A program made the translations under genes and the position numbers. 64,000 nt of DNA from Bradyrhizobiaceae bacterium (GTDB lineage: Bacteria; Pseudomonadota; Alphaproteobacteria; Rhizobiales; Xanthobacteraceae). The notes under the pieces were generated by a model, which was not told the DNA's origin, searched no databases, and saw only the letters and a program-made list of their open reading frames with translations. This document shows positions 18,275 to 28,971 of this stretch, one piece after another. The stretch lies in contig CANKHA010000001.1 in assembly GCA_947481685.1 (NCBI GenBank), forward strand, positions 1 to 64,000. The letters run 5' to 3'. Positions within the stretch are counted from its first letter, which is position 1. Every line of letters begins with the position of its first letter.

Positions 18275-18439
18275 TTAGAATACCAGCTGGAATTTAGGAA
18301 GTTCGGCGGTGCCCCCACCCGATACTGCGGCGATCAGACCTCCGGCCAGCGCTCCGCCAAAGCAGAGCCAGCCCACCCGGCGGATCATTGCTGCGAAAAG
18401 GTCGTTTGGCGCGACGAGCAGGCGCTCGGAGGACAACAT
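18275..18439 (-). CDS. 54-codon frame upstream of and in frame with the GT-C gene
   Basis: Starts at ATG 18439, 5 nt after a weak GAAGG, and encodes 54 residues with one hydrophobic segment (VGWLCFGGALAGGLIAAVSGGG) before TAA 18275-18277. The next codon begins an open frame that runs without interruption into the GT-C protein. Either this is a separate small membrane protein or it is the original N-terminus of the GT-C gene cut off by a nonsense change (for example Tyr TAC/TAT to TAA). I favour the second reading because the downstream part lacks a good start. Confidence 0.45.
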   Translation of the reverse strand: MLSSERLLVAPNDLFAAMIRRVGWLCFGGALAGGLIAAVSGGGTAELPKFQLVF

Positions 18440-18601
18440 GCGGGCCTTCGGCTGCGGGAAGGGATTAAGGAATTTAACGGGAGAATCTTGCAGAAACGTT
18501 CCGGCTAGGGGGCCGGAATGTCTATCTGACCGAATGCCCGTCTGCAGGGCGAAAGCCTGCTGCAGAGGCCTGCCGTTATTGGAGAATCTTGAACCTTCCG
18601 C
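18440..18601. other. Upstream dnaK intergenic region
   Basis: The stretch from 18440 to the dnaK ATG has no gene. This part holds two hairpins: CGTTCCGGC...GCCGGAATG around 18497-18520 and CTGCAGGG...CCTGCTGCAG around 18542-18564. The RpoH-type promoter follows at 18602, and the dnaK leader (18640-18768) shows no clear thermosensor. Confidence 0.4.
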
Positions 18602-18629
18602 CTTGCGGCGAAATTGGGCCCTCCTATAT
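18602..18629 (+). promoter_or_regulatory. RpoH (sigma-32) type promoter of dnaK
   Basis: CTTG at 18602-18605, 17 bases, then CCTATAT at 18623-18629. This fits the alphaproteobacterial heat-shock promoter form CTTG-N16-18-CYTATNT. The dnaK start codon is about 140 bp downstream, so a leader of roughly 130 nt is predicted. Confidence 0.7.
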
Positions 18630-18768
18630 GAACCAGGAAGCCGCGGGTCCGCGGCGTAAGCAACTGTTGGGGGTCGGCAAAGAGGCTGCGCGGTCGCTCC
18701 GCGAATAGCCTCTGTCCAGGTGCCGCAAGGGCCGGGCCGATCTGCCGAAACAAGAGAGGAAGAAGATT

Positions 18769-20697
<1,929 letters not shown>

Positions 20698-20766
20698 CTT
20701 AGCAGGGGGTCGAAGTGGATAAGCCCATTTCGAGTTTGGGGTCCGCTTATTCCTCTCATAAATCTG

Positions 20767-20812
20767 GATGGCCGGGCAAAAGGGCGTTTACGCTCTTCTA
20801 TGCCCGGCCATC
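20767..20812. repeat. dnaK-dnaJ intergenic palindrome (attenuator-like)
   Basis: GATGGCCGGGCA (20767-20778) pairs perfectly with TGCCCGGCCATC (20801-20812). Inside, AGGGCG pairs with CGCTCT to give a stacked hairpin. There is no long T-run, so partial termination or mRNA stabilisation of dnaK relative to dnaJ is more likely than full termination. Confidence 0.75.
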
Positions 20813-20836
20813 TCGTTGATTAGAGCATCGGTGTCT

Positions 20837-21985
20837 ATGTCCAAGCGCTGCTATTACGAAGTGCTCGGTGTGGTGCGCGGCGCAAGCGACGCCGACCTGA
20901 AGGCTGCGTTCCGCAAGATGGCGATGCAGCACCATCCCGACCGCAATCCCGGCGACAAGGATTGCGAGCACCGCTTCAAGGAATGCAACGAAGCCTATGA
21001 AGTGCTGCGCGATGCGGACAAGCGCGCGGCCTATGACCGTTTCGGCCACGCCGCTTTCGAGCAAGGCAACGGCGGTGGTGGGTTCGGTTTCGGCAACGAT
21101 TTTGCTTCCAGCTTCTCCGATATTTTCGAAGATCTGTTCGGGATGGGCGGTGGCCGCCGCGGCGGCCGTTCGTCCGGGCGCGAGCGTGGCGCGGATCTCC
21201 GCTACAACATGGAGATCACGCTGGAGGAAGCCTACGGAGGCAAGACGGCGCAGATCCGCATCCCGACATCGGTGACGTGCGAAACCTGCTCCGGCAGCGG
21301 CGCCAAGGCCGGCGCACAACCGAAGGCGTGCACGACCTGTAACGGACAGGGCAAGATCCGGCACGCGCAAGGCTTCTTCACACTCGAGCGCACCTGCCCG
21401 ACCTGTCACGGCCGCGGCCAGGTGATCGACAATCCCTGCGCCTCTTGCACCGGCTCCGGCCGTGTGACGCGCGAGCGGATGTTGTCGGTCAATATTCCGG
21501 CCGGCGTGGAAGATGGCACGCGCATCCGTTTGGCTGGCGAAGGCGAAGCCGGCGTGCGTGGCGGTCCGCCGGGCGACCTCTACATCTTCCTGTCGCTTGC
21601 AGCGCATGACTTCTTCCAGCGCGAGAGCGCGGACCTGCACTGTCGTGTTCCTGTTTCTATGGTTACCGCCGCTCTCGGTGGTGAATTCGAAGTGCCGACC
21701 ATTGAAGGCGGCAAGACGCGGGTGAAGGTGCCTGACGGCACGCAGTCGGGACGCCGCTTCCGTCTGACCGGCAAGGGGATGCCGGTGCTGCGAAGCAAGC
21801 AGACAGGCGACATGTATGTGCAGATCGTGGTGGAGACGCCGCAAAGCCTGACCAAGCGTCAAAAGGAACTTTTGCGTGAGTTCGACAAGCTGTCCTCGGA
21901 AGATACCCAGCCGGAATCCGCGGGGTTTTTCAGTAGGGTGAAGGACTTCATCGACGGGTTTAGCGGCCGCGCAGACGACGCATAA
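20837..21985 (+). CDS. dnaJ: Chaperone DnaJ (Hsp40)
   Basis: A 382-residue type I DnaJ. It has a J-domain with the HHPDRNPG loop near residues 31-38, a Gly/Phe-rich linker ([17 protein letters not shown]), four intact CXXCXGXG zinc motifs ([32 protein letters not shown]) and a C-terminal substrate domain. It stimulates DnaK ATPase. ATG 20837 gives the normal [12 protein letters not shown] start; the open frame upstream overlaps the intergenic palindrome and is not coding. Confidence 0.97.
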   Translation: MSKRCYYEVLGVVRGASDADLKAAFRKMAMQHHPDRNPGDKDCEHRFKECNEAYEVLRDADKRAAYDRFGHAAFEQGNGGGGFGFGNDFASSFSDIFEDLFGMGGGRRGGRSSGRERGADLRYNMEITLEEAYGGKTAQIRIPTSVTCETCSGSGAKAGAQPKACTTCNGQGKIRHAQGFFTLERTCPTCHGRGQVIDNPCASCTGSGRVTRERMLSVNIPAGVEDGTRIRLAGEGEAGVRGGPPGDLYIFLSLAAHDFFQRESADLHCRVPVSMVTAALGGEFEVPTIEGGKTRVKVPDGTQSGRRFRLTGKGMPVLRSKQTGDMYVQIVVETPQSLTKRQKELLREFDKLSSEDTQPESAGFFSRVKDFIDGFSGRADDA

Positions 21986-22058
21986 GCTTGACCACCGGAG
22001 CCCGGCGCTATACCGATATGGCTGGGGTTTCACATAGTTTTCATAGTCAGTGTACCGC

Positions 22059-22658
22059 ATGCCTCTGCACGCTGCCGCACGCCTCGAAAAGAAGCTTCAA
22101 AGCCTCGACGAGGTTCGGTTCATCCGATCATGGTTGGAAAAGCCGCTGTCGACCGGTGCCGTTGCGCCGTCCAGCAAGCTGTTGGCGCGCACCATGGCGG
22201 CTTACGTCGATCCGAAAGTTGCCGGTCCTGTAATCGAACTCGGGCCAGGCACCGGTCCGGTAACCGAAGCTTTGGTGACACAGGGCGTCGATCCTTCCCG
22301 GCTCGTGCTTGTTGAATTCAATCCGACCTTCTGCCGCCTGCTGCGCACGCGCTATCCCGCAGCCACGGTAGTGCAGGGCGACGCATATAATCTGCAGCGC
22401 CTGCTTGGCACGCTGCTGCGTGAGCCGGCTGCAGCGATCGTGTCCGGCTTGCCGCTCTTCACCAAGCCGCTGAAGACCCGCCTGCATCTGATCCGCGATG
22501 CATTCTCGCTGATGGCGCCGCAGGCTCCCTTCGTGCAGTTCACTTATGCGATGGTGCCGCCGATTCCGAAACGTCTGAGCGGCGTCACCGCTGAAGCATC
22601 AGAACGTATCTGGATGAACCTGCCGCCCGCGCGTGTCTGGGTCTATCGTCAGAACTGA
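22059..22658 (+). CDS. pmtA: Phospholipid N-methyltransferase-like SAM methyltransferase (PmtA family)
   Basis: A 199-residue soluble class I methyltransferase with motif I VIELGPGTGPVTEAL near residue 57 and SGLPLFTKP further on, as in the rhizobial PmtA group that methylates phosphatidylethanolamine toward phosphatidylcholine. A pmtA gene directly downstream of dnaJ is the arrangement known from Bradyrhizobium, which supports the assignment. The start is ATG 22059 or GTG 22050; neither has a strong ribosome site. Substrate specificity is inferred from family and context. Confidence 0.75.
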   Translation: MPLHAAARLEKKLQSLDEVRFIRSWLEKPLSTGAVAPSSKLLARTMAAYVDPKVAGPVIELGPGTGPVTEALVTQGVDPSRLVLVEFNPTFCRLLRTRYPAATVVQGDAYNLQRLLGTLLREPAAAIVSGLPLFTKPLKTRLHLIRDAFSLMAPQAPFVQFTYAMVPPIPKRLSGVTAEASERIWMNLPPARVWVYRQN

Positions 22659-22679
22659 CCTCGCACAGAGGCAGCCAAT

Positions 22680-22737
22680 CCGATCACGGGTTTACCCGAA
22701 GATCGGCACTTCAAAGTGGCGCACCCACCGAGCCGGT
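22680..22737. repeat. Intergenic palindrome with CGGGTTTACCCG core
   Basis: CCGATC-ACGGGTTTACCCG-AAGATCGG followed by GCACTT-CAA-AGTG forms two hairpins. The same order of elements, with small changes, occurs at 52307-52364. It lies between the pmtA stop and the FMN reductase start. Confidence 0.7.
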
Positions 22738-22775
22738 TAGTTTTGTAATATGGGTGGCTAACAGGGCCTACCCCG

Positions 22776-23357
22776 ATGCCTCAACCTAAAATTCTTGTCA
22801 TTCCCGGCTCGATCCGCAACCGTTCGCATAACGCGCGGCTCGCGGCGCTTGCGATGAAAGAGCTGACGCTGGCCGATGCCGATGTCAGCCAGATTTCGCT
22901 CTACGATTATCCCTTGCCGCTCTACGACCCCGACCACGACATGGTTTCGGGTCCGCCGCACAACGCGATCAAGCTCAAGCAGATGATGGCGGCGCATCAC
23001 GGCGTCTTCATCACCAGCCCGGAATATAACGCGTCGATTTCGCCGCTGATGAAGAACACCATCGACTGGGTGTCGCGGGTGCGCGAGCGCGGCGAACCTG
23101 CTTATGCCGCGTTCCGCGGAAGGCCTTTCGCATTGGGCGCGGCATCCACCGATCTGCTCGGCGGCGCGCGCGGGCTGATGGCGTTGCGCCAAACCCTGGA
23201 ACTTGGTTGTGGCGCGCTGGTTCTGCCTGAACAGGTCAGCGTGCCGGATGCGGAAAACGCGTTCGACGATCTGGACAATCTGAAGGATGCGCGGCAAGCA
23301 ACGGCGCTGAAAACTTTGGCCCGGCGCCTGGTGGAAGCCGCGCAGCAATTTTCCTGA
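22776..23357 (+). CDS. NAD(P)H-dependent FMN reductase family oxidoreductase
   Basis: A 193-residue flavodoxin-like protein: [18 protein letters not shown] at the N-terminus binds the FMN phosphate, and [18 protein letters not shown] is the classic family signature. Members reduce quinones, chromate or azo compounds, or supply reduced FMN. The physiological substrate cannot be assigned. It sits 13 bp upstream of pyrF and may be cotranscribed with it. Confidence 0.85.
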   Translation: MPQPKILVIPGSIRNRSHNARLAALAMKELTLADADVSQISLYDYPLPLYDPDHDMVSGPPHNAIKLKQMMAAHHGVFITSPEYNASISPLMKNTIDWVSRVRERGEPAYAAFRGRPFALGAASTDLLGGARGLMALRQTLELGCGALVLPEQVSVPDAENAFDDLDNLKDARQATALKTLARRLVEAAQQFS

Positions 23358-23370
23358 AAGAGACGATGCG

Positions 23371-24075
23371 ATGAAACTTGCACCGCGCGACCGGCTGATC
23401 CTTGCCCTGGACGTTTCCTCTGTCGAGGCCGCGCGTAAAACAGTGGAGCAGCTGGGCGACTCCGTGGGCATCTTCAAGATCGGCTATCAGCTGGCTTACG
23501 CGGGCGGCTTGCCCTTCGCCGAAGAGCTGGTGCGTGGAGGCAAGAAAGTTTTCCTCGATCTCAAGCTGCACGACATCGGCAACACGGTCGCCAAGGGCGT
23601 CGAGAGCGTCGCGCGGATCGGGGCGAGCTTCCTCACGGTCCATGCGTTCCCGCAGACGATGAAAGCGGCCCACGAGGCTGCGGCCGGGTCCGGCCTGAAG
23701 ATCCTCGCGGTCACCGTGCTCACGTCTTATGACGACGCCGATCTCGCCGCGGCCGGTTATGAGCTGGGCGTGAGCGAACTTGTCACCGCACGGGCGGAAC
23801 AGGCGCGCGACATCGGCGTGGATGGTCTCGTCTGCTCGGGCGAAGAAGCAAGCAACCTGCGGCCGCTCGTCGGCGCTGGCATGCTGCTGGTGACTCCCGG
23901 CATCCGGCCGGCGGGTGCGGCCTCCGGCGACCAGAAGCGCATCATGACCCCGACCGCGGCCATCGCCGCCGGCGCAGATTATCTGGTGGTCGGCCGTCCG
24001 ATCCTGGAGGCCCCGGACCCCAAAGCCGCAGCCGACAGCATCGTCGCGGAAATCGCACGGGCGCGGCCGGAATAG
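23371..24075 (+). CDS. pyrF: Orotidine 5'-phosphate decarboxylase
   Basis: A 234-residue TIM-barrel enzyme that makes UMP from OMP in pyrimidine synthesis. The catalytic segment [13 protein letters not shown] is near residue 62, with LILALDVSS at the start and VTPGIRP and YLVVGRPI near the end for phosphate binding. ATG 23371 follows AAGAGACGATGCG. Confidence 0.96.
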   Translation: MKLAPRDRLILALDVSSVEAARKTVEQLGDSVGIFKIGYQLAYAGGLPFAEELVRGGKKVFLDLKLHDIGNTVAKGVESVARIGASFLTVHAFPQTMKAAHEAAAGSGLKILAVTVLTSYDDADLAAAGYELGVSELVTARAEQARDIGVDGLVCSGEEASNLRPLVGAGMLLVTPGIRPAGAASGDQKRIMTPTAAIAAGADYLVVGRPILEAPDPKAAADSIVAEIARARPE

Positions 24076-24156
24076 CGTCCAACCGGCGCGGTGCGTCGTC
24101 CGATATCTTCCCTTCGGCAGGCTCCCCCGCTATACCCGCCCCGGGAGATTTCTTTC

Positions 24157-24972
24157 ATGGCTGACATGCGGTTGATCGTGGCCGGCGCCGGTGGGCGCAT
24201 GGGCCGCACGCTGATCAAGGCGATTGCCGAGACCGAGGGTACGACGCTGGTCGGCGCCGTCGAAGGCCCGCGCTCGCCGTTCATCGGCCAGGATTCCGGC
24301 GTGCTCGCGGGGCTCGGCGAAAACGGCATCCTGATTGCCTCCGATGTGAAGGCGCGCTCCAGCAAGGCCGACGGGATCATCGATTTCACCACGCCGCAGG
24401 CAACGGTGGCGCTGGCCGCGCTCGCCGCGCAAGCCGGGATCATCCATGTCATCGGCACGACCGGGCTTGGCTCCGAGGAGGAAGCCAAGCTCAAGGATGC
24501 GGCGAAGTCCGCCGTGATCGTGAAATCCGGCAACATGAGCCTCGGCGTCAATCTGCTCGCGGCGCTGGCAAAGCGTGTCGCGAAGTCGCTGGGCGAGGAC
24601 TTCGATATCGAAATCCTCGAAATGCATCACAACAAGAAAGTCGATGCGCCGTCAGGCACCGCGTTGTTGCTGGGCCGCGCGGCGGCGGAAGGCCGCCAGG
24701 TTGCGCTCGACATGCGCTCGGTGCGTGCCCGCGATGGCGTCACCGGCGCACGCAAGGTCGGCGATATCGGCTTCGCTACGTTGCGCGGCGGCACCGTTGT
24801 TGGCGAGCACAGCGTGATCTTCGCCGGTCCCGGTGAGCGGCTGGAGCTGTCGCACCGCGCCGAGGATCGCATGATCTTCGCCCGCGGCGCATTACGCGCG
24901 GCGCTATGGGCGCACGGCAAGAAGCCCGGCCTGTATTCGATGGTCGATGTGCTCGACATCGGCGACATCTGA
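24157..24972 (+). CDS. dapB: 4-hydroxy-tetrahydrodipicolinate reductase
   Basis: A 271-residue NAD(P)H-dependent reductase of the lysine/diaminopimelate pathway. It begins with [20 protein letters not shown] (nucleotide-binding loop), contains [16 protein letters not shown], the catalytic His/Lys region, and ends IEVLDIGDI-like. ATG 24157 follows GGGAG at about 10 nt. One base separates it from a small membrane-protein gene that probably shares its mRNA. Confidence 0.96.
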   Translation: MADMRLIVAGAGGRMGRTLIKAIAETEGTTLVGAVEGPRSPFIGQDSGVLAGLGENGILIASDVKARSSKADGIIDFTTPQATVALAALAAQAGIIHVIGTTGLGSEEEAKLKDAAKSAVIVKSGNMSLGVNLLAALAKRVAKSLGEDFDIEILEMHHNKKVDAPSGTALLLGRAAAEGRQVALDMRSVRARDGVTGARKVGDIGFATLRGGTVVGEHSVIFAGPGERLELSHRAEDRMIFARGALRAALWAHGKKPGLYSMVDVLDIGDI

Positions 24973-24973
24973 G

Positions 24974-25234
24974 ATGGCATCGCGCCGCAAACGAGAACAG
25001 CAAGCGGCGGCCGCGGCCGCCCCGCCGCCCGTGCGCAAGCCTTCATTCTTTCGGTGCGCGCTAGTGATCGGCCTTGGCGTTGTCGCCATGCTCGCGTCCT
25101 TCATCGTGGTGCCGGTTCTGGCAAGTCAGATCGGCTTGCACGAGCAACATGTCGGCTACGCGATGGCGACGGTGGCTGCGCTGGTGGTTGTCGTCACCAT
25201 TCGTGTATTCAAATCGATGATGAGGGCCGCCTAG
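24974..25234 (+). CDS. Small two-helix membrane protein, unknown function
   Basis: 86 residues: a basic N-terminus (ASRRKREQQ) with an alanine run, then two hydrophobic segments (ALVIGLGVVAMLASFIVV and GYAMATVAALVVVVTIRV) joined by a short loop. The ATG starts one base after the dapB stop, so translation is probably coupled. I do not recognise the family. GC-rich codon use matches the neighbours. Confidence 0.7.
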   Translation: MASRRKREQQAAAAAAPPPVRKPSFFRCALVIGLGVVAMLASFIVVPVLASQIGLHEQHVGYAMATVAALVVVVTIRVFKSMMRAA

Positions 25235-25274
25235 ACCTGGCAGGGTGGTCCACCTGCGACCGGTCTTGCTGACG

Positions 25275-26819
25275 TCAGCTGGCCGGTACGGTCGCCGTCT
25301 TTTTTTGCAGCAGCGAAACGCCGTTCATCTGCGCCGGCTGCGACAGCCCCATAAGCGCGAGCATGGTCGGGGCGAGATCCGACAGACGTCCTTCCGCCAG
25401 CGATACATCTCCGCCGCCGAACAGCAGCAAAGGCACCGAGTTTGTGGTGTGGGCCGTATGCGGGCCGCCCGTCACCGGATCGCGCATCATCTCGCAGTTG
25501 CCGTGATCGGCGGTGACCAGGAGCGCGCCGCCCGCTTTCCCGATGGCTTCAACGATGCGGCCGAGGCCGGTATCGACCGTTTCCACAGCCTTGATCGCGG
25601 CGTTCAGGTCGCCGGTGTGGCCAACCATGTCCGGATTGGCATAGTTCAACACGATCAGATCGTATTTTCCCGAGCCGATCGCTTCCACGGCCTTGTCGGT
25701 TAATTCCCGCGCCGACATTTCCGGCTGCAGGTCATAGGTCGCAACCTTGGGAGAGGGGACCATGATCCGGTCCTCACCCGTGTATGGCTGCTCGCGCCCG
25801 CCGTTGAGGAAGTAGGTGACGTGCGGATATTTTTCGGTTTCCGCCATGCGCAACTGTGTGCGGCCGACATCCGCAACGACCTCGCCCAAACCCTTCTCCA
25901 GCGTTTCCGACGGAAAGATCGTCAGCAGAAACGGATTGAGCGCGCTGCTGTATTCGGTCATCCCGGCCGCCGCAGCGAAACGCACGCTGCGCTTGCGCGG
26001 GAAGCCGTCGAACGCGGGATCGAGCAAGGGCGCCAGAATCTCACGGACCCGGTCGGCGCGGAAATTGAAACACAGCACGCCGTCGCCATCGCGCATTCCC
26101 TGATAGGAGCCGACCACGGCGGGCAAGATGAACTCATCGGTCACCTTGTTGGCGTAGGCGTTGTCGATGACAGAGATCGCGTCTTTAAACCGGGGAGCGT
26201 CCGCATCGACCATTGCGGCATAGGCCTTGGTGACACGCTCCCAGCGCTTGTCACGATCCATGGCGTAATAGCGGCCTGTCACCGTCCCGATCGAAACAGC
26301 GGACGGCAAAGCCTTGATGAACTCCGCGACAAAGCTCTTGCCCGATTCTGGCGGCGTATCGCGGCCGTCGGTAAAGACATGCACGACGGTCGGCACGCCG
26401 GCTCCGGCCAGTATCTTCGCGAGTCCGACCGCATGGTCCTGATGCGAATGCACGCCGCCGTTAGACACCAGGCCCATGAGGTGACACGTGCCGCCGCTCT
26501 CCTTGAGACGGGCGATGAACGTCACCAGCGCAGGCGCTCGCGCAATCTCGCCGCTTGCCACGGCATTGTTGATGCGTGGCAGCTCCTGCATCACCACGCG
26601 CCCGGCGCCGATATTCAGATGGCCCACCTCGGAATTGCCCATTTGCCCCGGCGGCAAACCGACATCGAGGCCTGACGTATGCAAACGGGAATGCGGACCC
26701 GTGGCCCAGAGCCGGTCGAAGGTCGGTGTGCGCGCCTGACGCACCGCGTTGTCGGCCGGGTCGTCCCGCAAGCCCCAGCCATCCAAAATCGCCAGCATCA
26801 CCGGACGACGTTGCTGCAT
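25275..26819 (-). CDS. gpmI: 2,3-bisphosphoglycerate-independent phosphoglycerate mutase
   Basis: A 514-residue Mn-dependent enzyme of the alkaline-phosphatase superfamily that interconverts 3- and 2-phosphoglycerate. It has AILDGWG at the N-terminus, catalytic Ser63 in MGNSEVGHLNIGAGR and the C-terminal metal block VTADHGNCE. ATG 26819 follows GAGGA at 8 nt; a TTG two codons earlier is possible. Monocistronic as far as can be seen, convergent with dapB and the small membrane gene. Confidence 0.95.
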   Translation of the reverse strand: MQQRRPVMLAILDGWGLRDDPADNAVRQARTPTFDRLWATGPHSRLHTSGLDVGLPPGQMGNSEVGHLNIGAGRVVMQELPRINNAVASGEIARAPALVTFIARLKESGGTCHLMGLVSNGGVHSHQDHAVGLAKILAGAGVPTVVHVFTDGRDTPPESGKSFVAEFIKALPSAVSIGTVTGRYYAMDRDKRWERVTKAYAAMVDADAPRFKDAISVIDNAYANKVTDEFILPAVVGSYQGMRDGDGVLCFNFRADRVREILAPLLDPAFDGFPRKRSVRFAAAAGMTEYSSALNPFLLTIFPSETLEKGLGEVVADVGRTQLRMAETEKYPHVTYFLNGGREQPYTGEDRIMVPSPKVATYDLQPEMSARELTDKAVEAIGSGKYDLIVLNYANPDMVGHTGDLNAAIKAVETVDTGLGRIVEAIGKAGGALLVTADHGNCEMMRDPVTGGPHTAHTTNSVPLLLFGGGDVSLAEGRLSDLAPTMLALMGLSQPAQMNGVSLLQKKTATVPAS

Positions 26820-27043
26820 GTTCAATTCCTCGTCACTGACCGTACCGGGGGCCGACGCAAGAGCACCTCGTCTTCGGGCGCTGCCCTATCGTGAATTTGT
26901 TGTGCGCGATTGCAGGAATGCCGTCAATAAGGGGAAAAACGGGCTAAAAGATGCGAGGTCGATGGCGTTGGAAATCGTCTGACGGGCCACACTCTCACCG
27001 CAGTTCCGTTAGATACGGCAGCCCTCGAAAAAGAGGTAGGTCC

Positions 27044-27916
27044 ATGATTTCTCGCCGAACGCTTCTTACCGCCTCGCTGCTCGCAGGCTCGGCTTTGCTG
27101 CCCCTGCGCGCCTTTGCGCAAGCTTCGGATGAGGAAATAAAGCGCCAGCTTGCCGCTTTGGAACAGAAGCATGGCGGCCGTCTCGGCGTTGCGATTCTCG
27201 ATACCGCGATCATGAAGCAGATTGCCTGGCGCGGCGATGAACGCTTTCCCCTTTGCAGTACCTTCAAGGCACTTGCCGCGGCCTTCACCCTGGCGCGGGT
27301 CGATCGCGGCGATGACACCCTCAACAACCGGATCGTCTATCCAAAGGAATACCTGGTCACATATTCCCCGATCACCGAGAAATATGCCGGCGAAGCCGGG
27401 ATGACCATGTCGGAAATCTGCGACGCCGCAATTACGCTCAGCGACAACACTGCGGGTAATCTGCTGCTCGACAGCTTCGGCGGTCCGGCCGGACTGACCG
27501 CATATCTGCGCACGCTCGGCGATACGGTCACGCGGCTCGACCGCCGTGAGACCGAACTGAATGAAGGCATCCCGGGGGATTCGCGCGACACCACGTCGCC
27601 GATAGCTATGGCGGAAACGCTGCGCAAGCTGCTGGTCGGAGACTCCTTGTCTGCCAAGTCCCGGGAGCAATTGATGGCCTGGATGATCGCCACCAAGACC
27701 GGCGACAAAAGGCTGCGGGCGGGCCTGCCGAAAGACTGGCGCGTCGGGGACAAGACCGGTACCGGCGGCCACAACGCCACCAATGACGTCGCCATTATCT
27801 GGCCGACCGGACGCGCGCCGCTGATCGTCACAGCCTATTACGTCGAGTCCCGCGGATCGGACGATGAGCGCGCTGCCGTGATTGCCGAAGTGGGACGCAT
27901 CGCAGCGACGTTGTGA
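27044..27916 (+). CDS. bla: Class A beta-lactamase
   Basis: A 290-residue exported serine hydrolase. Active-site motifs are complete: S72-T-F-K75 (Ambler S70xxK), S133-D-N135, E169 with LN in RRETELN (the E166 water activator) and K237-T-G239. The signal peptide SRRTLLTASLLAGSALL has a twin-arginine pattern, suggesting Tat export of a folded enzyme. Cys71 precedes the active Ser, but there is no Cys partner after KTG, so the carbapenemase-type disulfide is absent. It has its own ribosome site (AGAGGTAGG) and no ampR-like regulator next to it. Probably an intrinsic chromosomal enzyme; spectrum unknown. Confidence 0.92.
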   Translation: MISRRTLLTASLLAGSALLPLRAFAQASDEEIKRQLAALEQKHGGRLGVAILDTAIMKQIAWRGDERFPLCSTFKALAAAFTLARVDRGDDTLNNRIVYPKEYLVTYSPITEKYAGEAGMTMSEICDAAITLSDNTAGNLLLDSFGGPAGLTAYLRTLGDTVTRLDRRETELNEGIPGDSRDTTSPIAMAETLRKLLVGDSLSAKSREQLMAWMIATKTGDKRLRAGLPKDWRVGDKTGTGGHNATNDVAIIWPTGRAPLIVTAYYVESRGSDDERAAVIAEVGRIAATL

Positions 27917-27919
27917 ACG

Positions 27920-28816
27920 CTACGCTTCGATCTTTCCCGCTTCCCAGCCGAGCATCGCGCGCTTGCGCGTCAGGCCCCAGTGATAGCCGGTGAGATTTCC
28001 GCTTTTCCCGATCACGCGATGGCACGGCACAACGAAGCTCACCGGATTTTTCCCTACGGCGGCGCCGACGGCGCGCGCGGCTTTCGGCGCGCTGATCTTG
28101 TTGGCGATGTCGGAATAGGTCACCGCGCCGCCCATCGGAATGCGCAGCAGGGTTTCCCACACCCGGACTTCAAAGTCGGTGCCGATCAGCACCACGCGCA
28201 GCGGCTGGTCCGGCTGCCAGAGTTTCGAATCGAAGATGCGGCGTGCCAGTGGCGCGGTCGCTGCGGTGTCCTCAACATAGGTTGCCTTCCGCCAGCGGCT
28301 CTGCATATCGATCAGCGCCGACTTTTCGCCACCGGCGTCGGCAAAGGCCAAACCGGCCAGGCCACGGGGCGTCGCCATCACCAGAGCATTGCCGAACGGC
28401 GAAGGGTGAAAACCATACGAAATGGTGAGACCTTCGCCGCCGGCCTTCCATTCTCCCGGGGACATCGCCTCGTGCGTGACGAACAGGTCATGCAGCCGCC
28501 CGGGGCCGGATAGCCCAACCTCGTAGGAGGCGTCGAGCACGCTCGCCGAATTGCGCAGAAGTTGACGCGCGCTGTCGAGCGTGAGCGCGGCAACGAAATC
28601 CTTCGGCGTCAGCCCGGCCCAGCGCCGGAACAGATGATGCAGCTCGGTGGGCGTGACGCCGACAGCGGCCGCGATTTCGTCCACGTCCGGCTGGCCGCGC
28701 CAATACTCGGAAATGAAGGCCACCGCGCGCCGCACGAGATCATAGTCGGGGGTCGCGTTCGACAGGAGACCCGATGGGGGAACGGCCTGGATGTGTGATG
28801 TTTTCATCATGCCCAT
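27920..28816 (-). CDS. Ada-like fusion: AraC-type HTH with O6-alkylguanine-DNA methyltransferase
   Basis: A 298-residue protein in two parts. Residues about 25-120 form an AraC-like helix-turn-helix pair (DEIAAAVGVTPTELHHLFRRWAGLTPKDF). Residues 130-295 are an O6-methylguanine methyltransferase with the suicide Cys in VVPCHRVI and the preceding GGAVTYSDIA. The N-terminal zinc phosphotriester domain of classical Ada is missing, so sensing of methylphosphotriesters is unlikely. Its stop lies 3 bp from the beta-lactamase stop. ATG 28816 is used; ATG 28807 is an alternative. Confidence 0.88.
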   Translation of the reverse strand: MGMMKTSHIQAVPPSGLLSNATPDYDLVRRAVAFISEYWRGQPDVDEIAAAVGVTPTELHHLFRRWAGLTPKDFVAALTLDSARQLLRNSASVLDASYEVGLSGPGRLHDLFVTHEAMSPGEWKAGGEGLTISYGFHPSPFGNALVMATPRGLAGLAFADAGGEKSALIDMQSRWRKATYVEDTAATAPLARRIFDSKLWQPDQPLRVVLIGTDFEVRVWETLLRIPMGGAVTYSDIANKISAPKAARAVGAAVGKNPVSFVVPCHRVIGKSGNLTGYHWGLTRKRAMLGWEAGKIEA

Positions 28817-28866
28817 AAACTAGGGCGTTGAACGTCTGCAAACCACCCGATTCCTGCATCTGTACT

Positions 28867-28911
28867 CTGTCATCCGGGATCGGCTCGCAAGCTCGCCGTC
28901 CGGGATGACAC
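28867..28911. repeat. Intergenic TGTCATCC palindrome
   Basis: TGTCATCCGGG (from 28868) and CCGGGATGACA (to 28910) form an imperfect inverted repeat around a GC-rich loop. Such GTCATCCCGGA palindromes are abundant between genes in rhizobial genomes. It lies between the divergent starts of the Ada-like gene and nth. Confidence 0.65.
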
Positions 28912-28971
28912 CTGCTAATTTCGTGTCGGGCCGCGCCTGGCTTCAAACAGGGCCTGGCTCACAGGAGGAAG

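Noticed and set aside
27044-27916. Possibility that the beta-lactamase is a class A carbapenemase
   Set aside because: Cys precedes the active Ser, but the partner Cys after KTG that forms the carbapenemase disulfide is absent.
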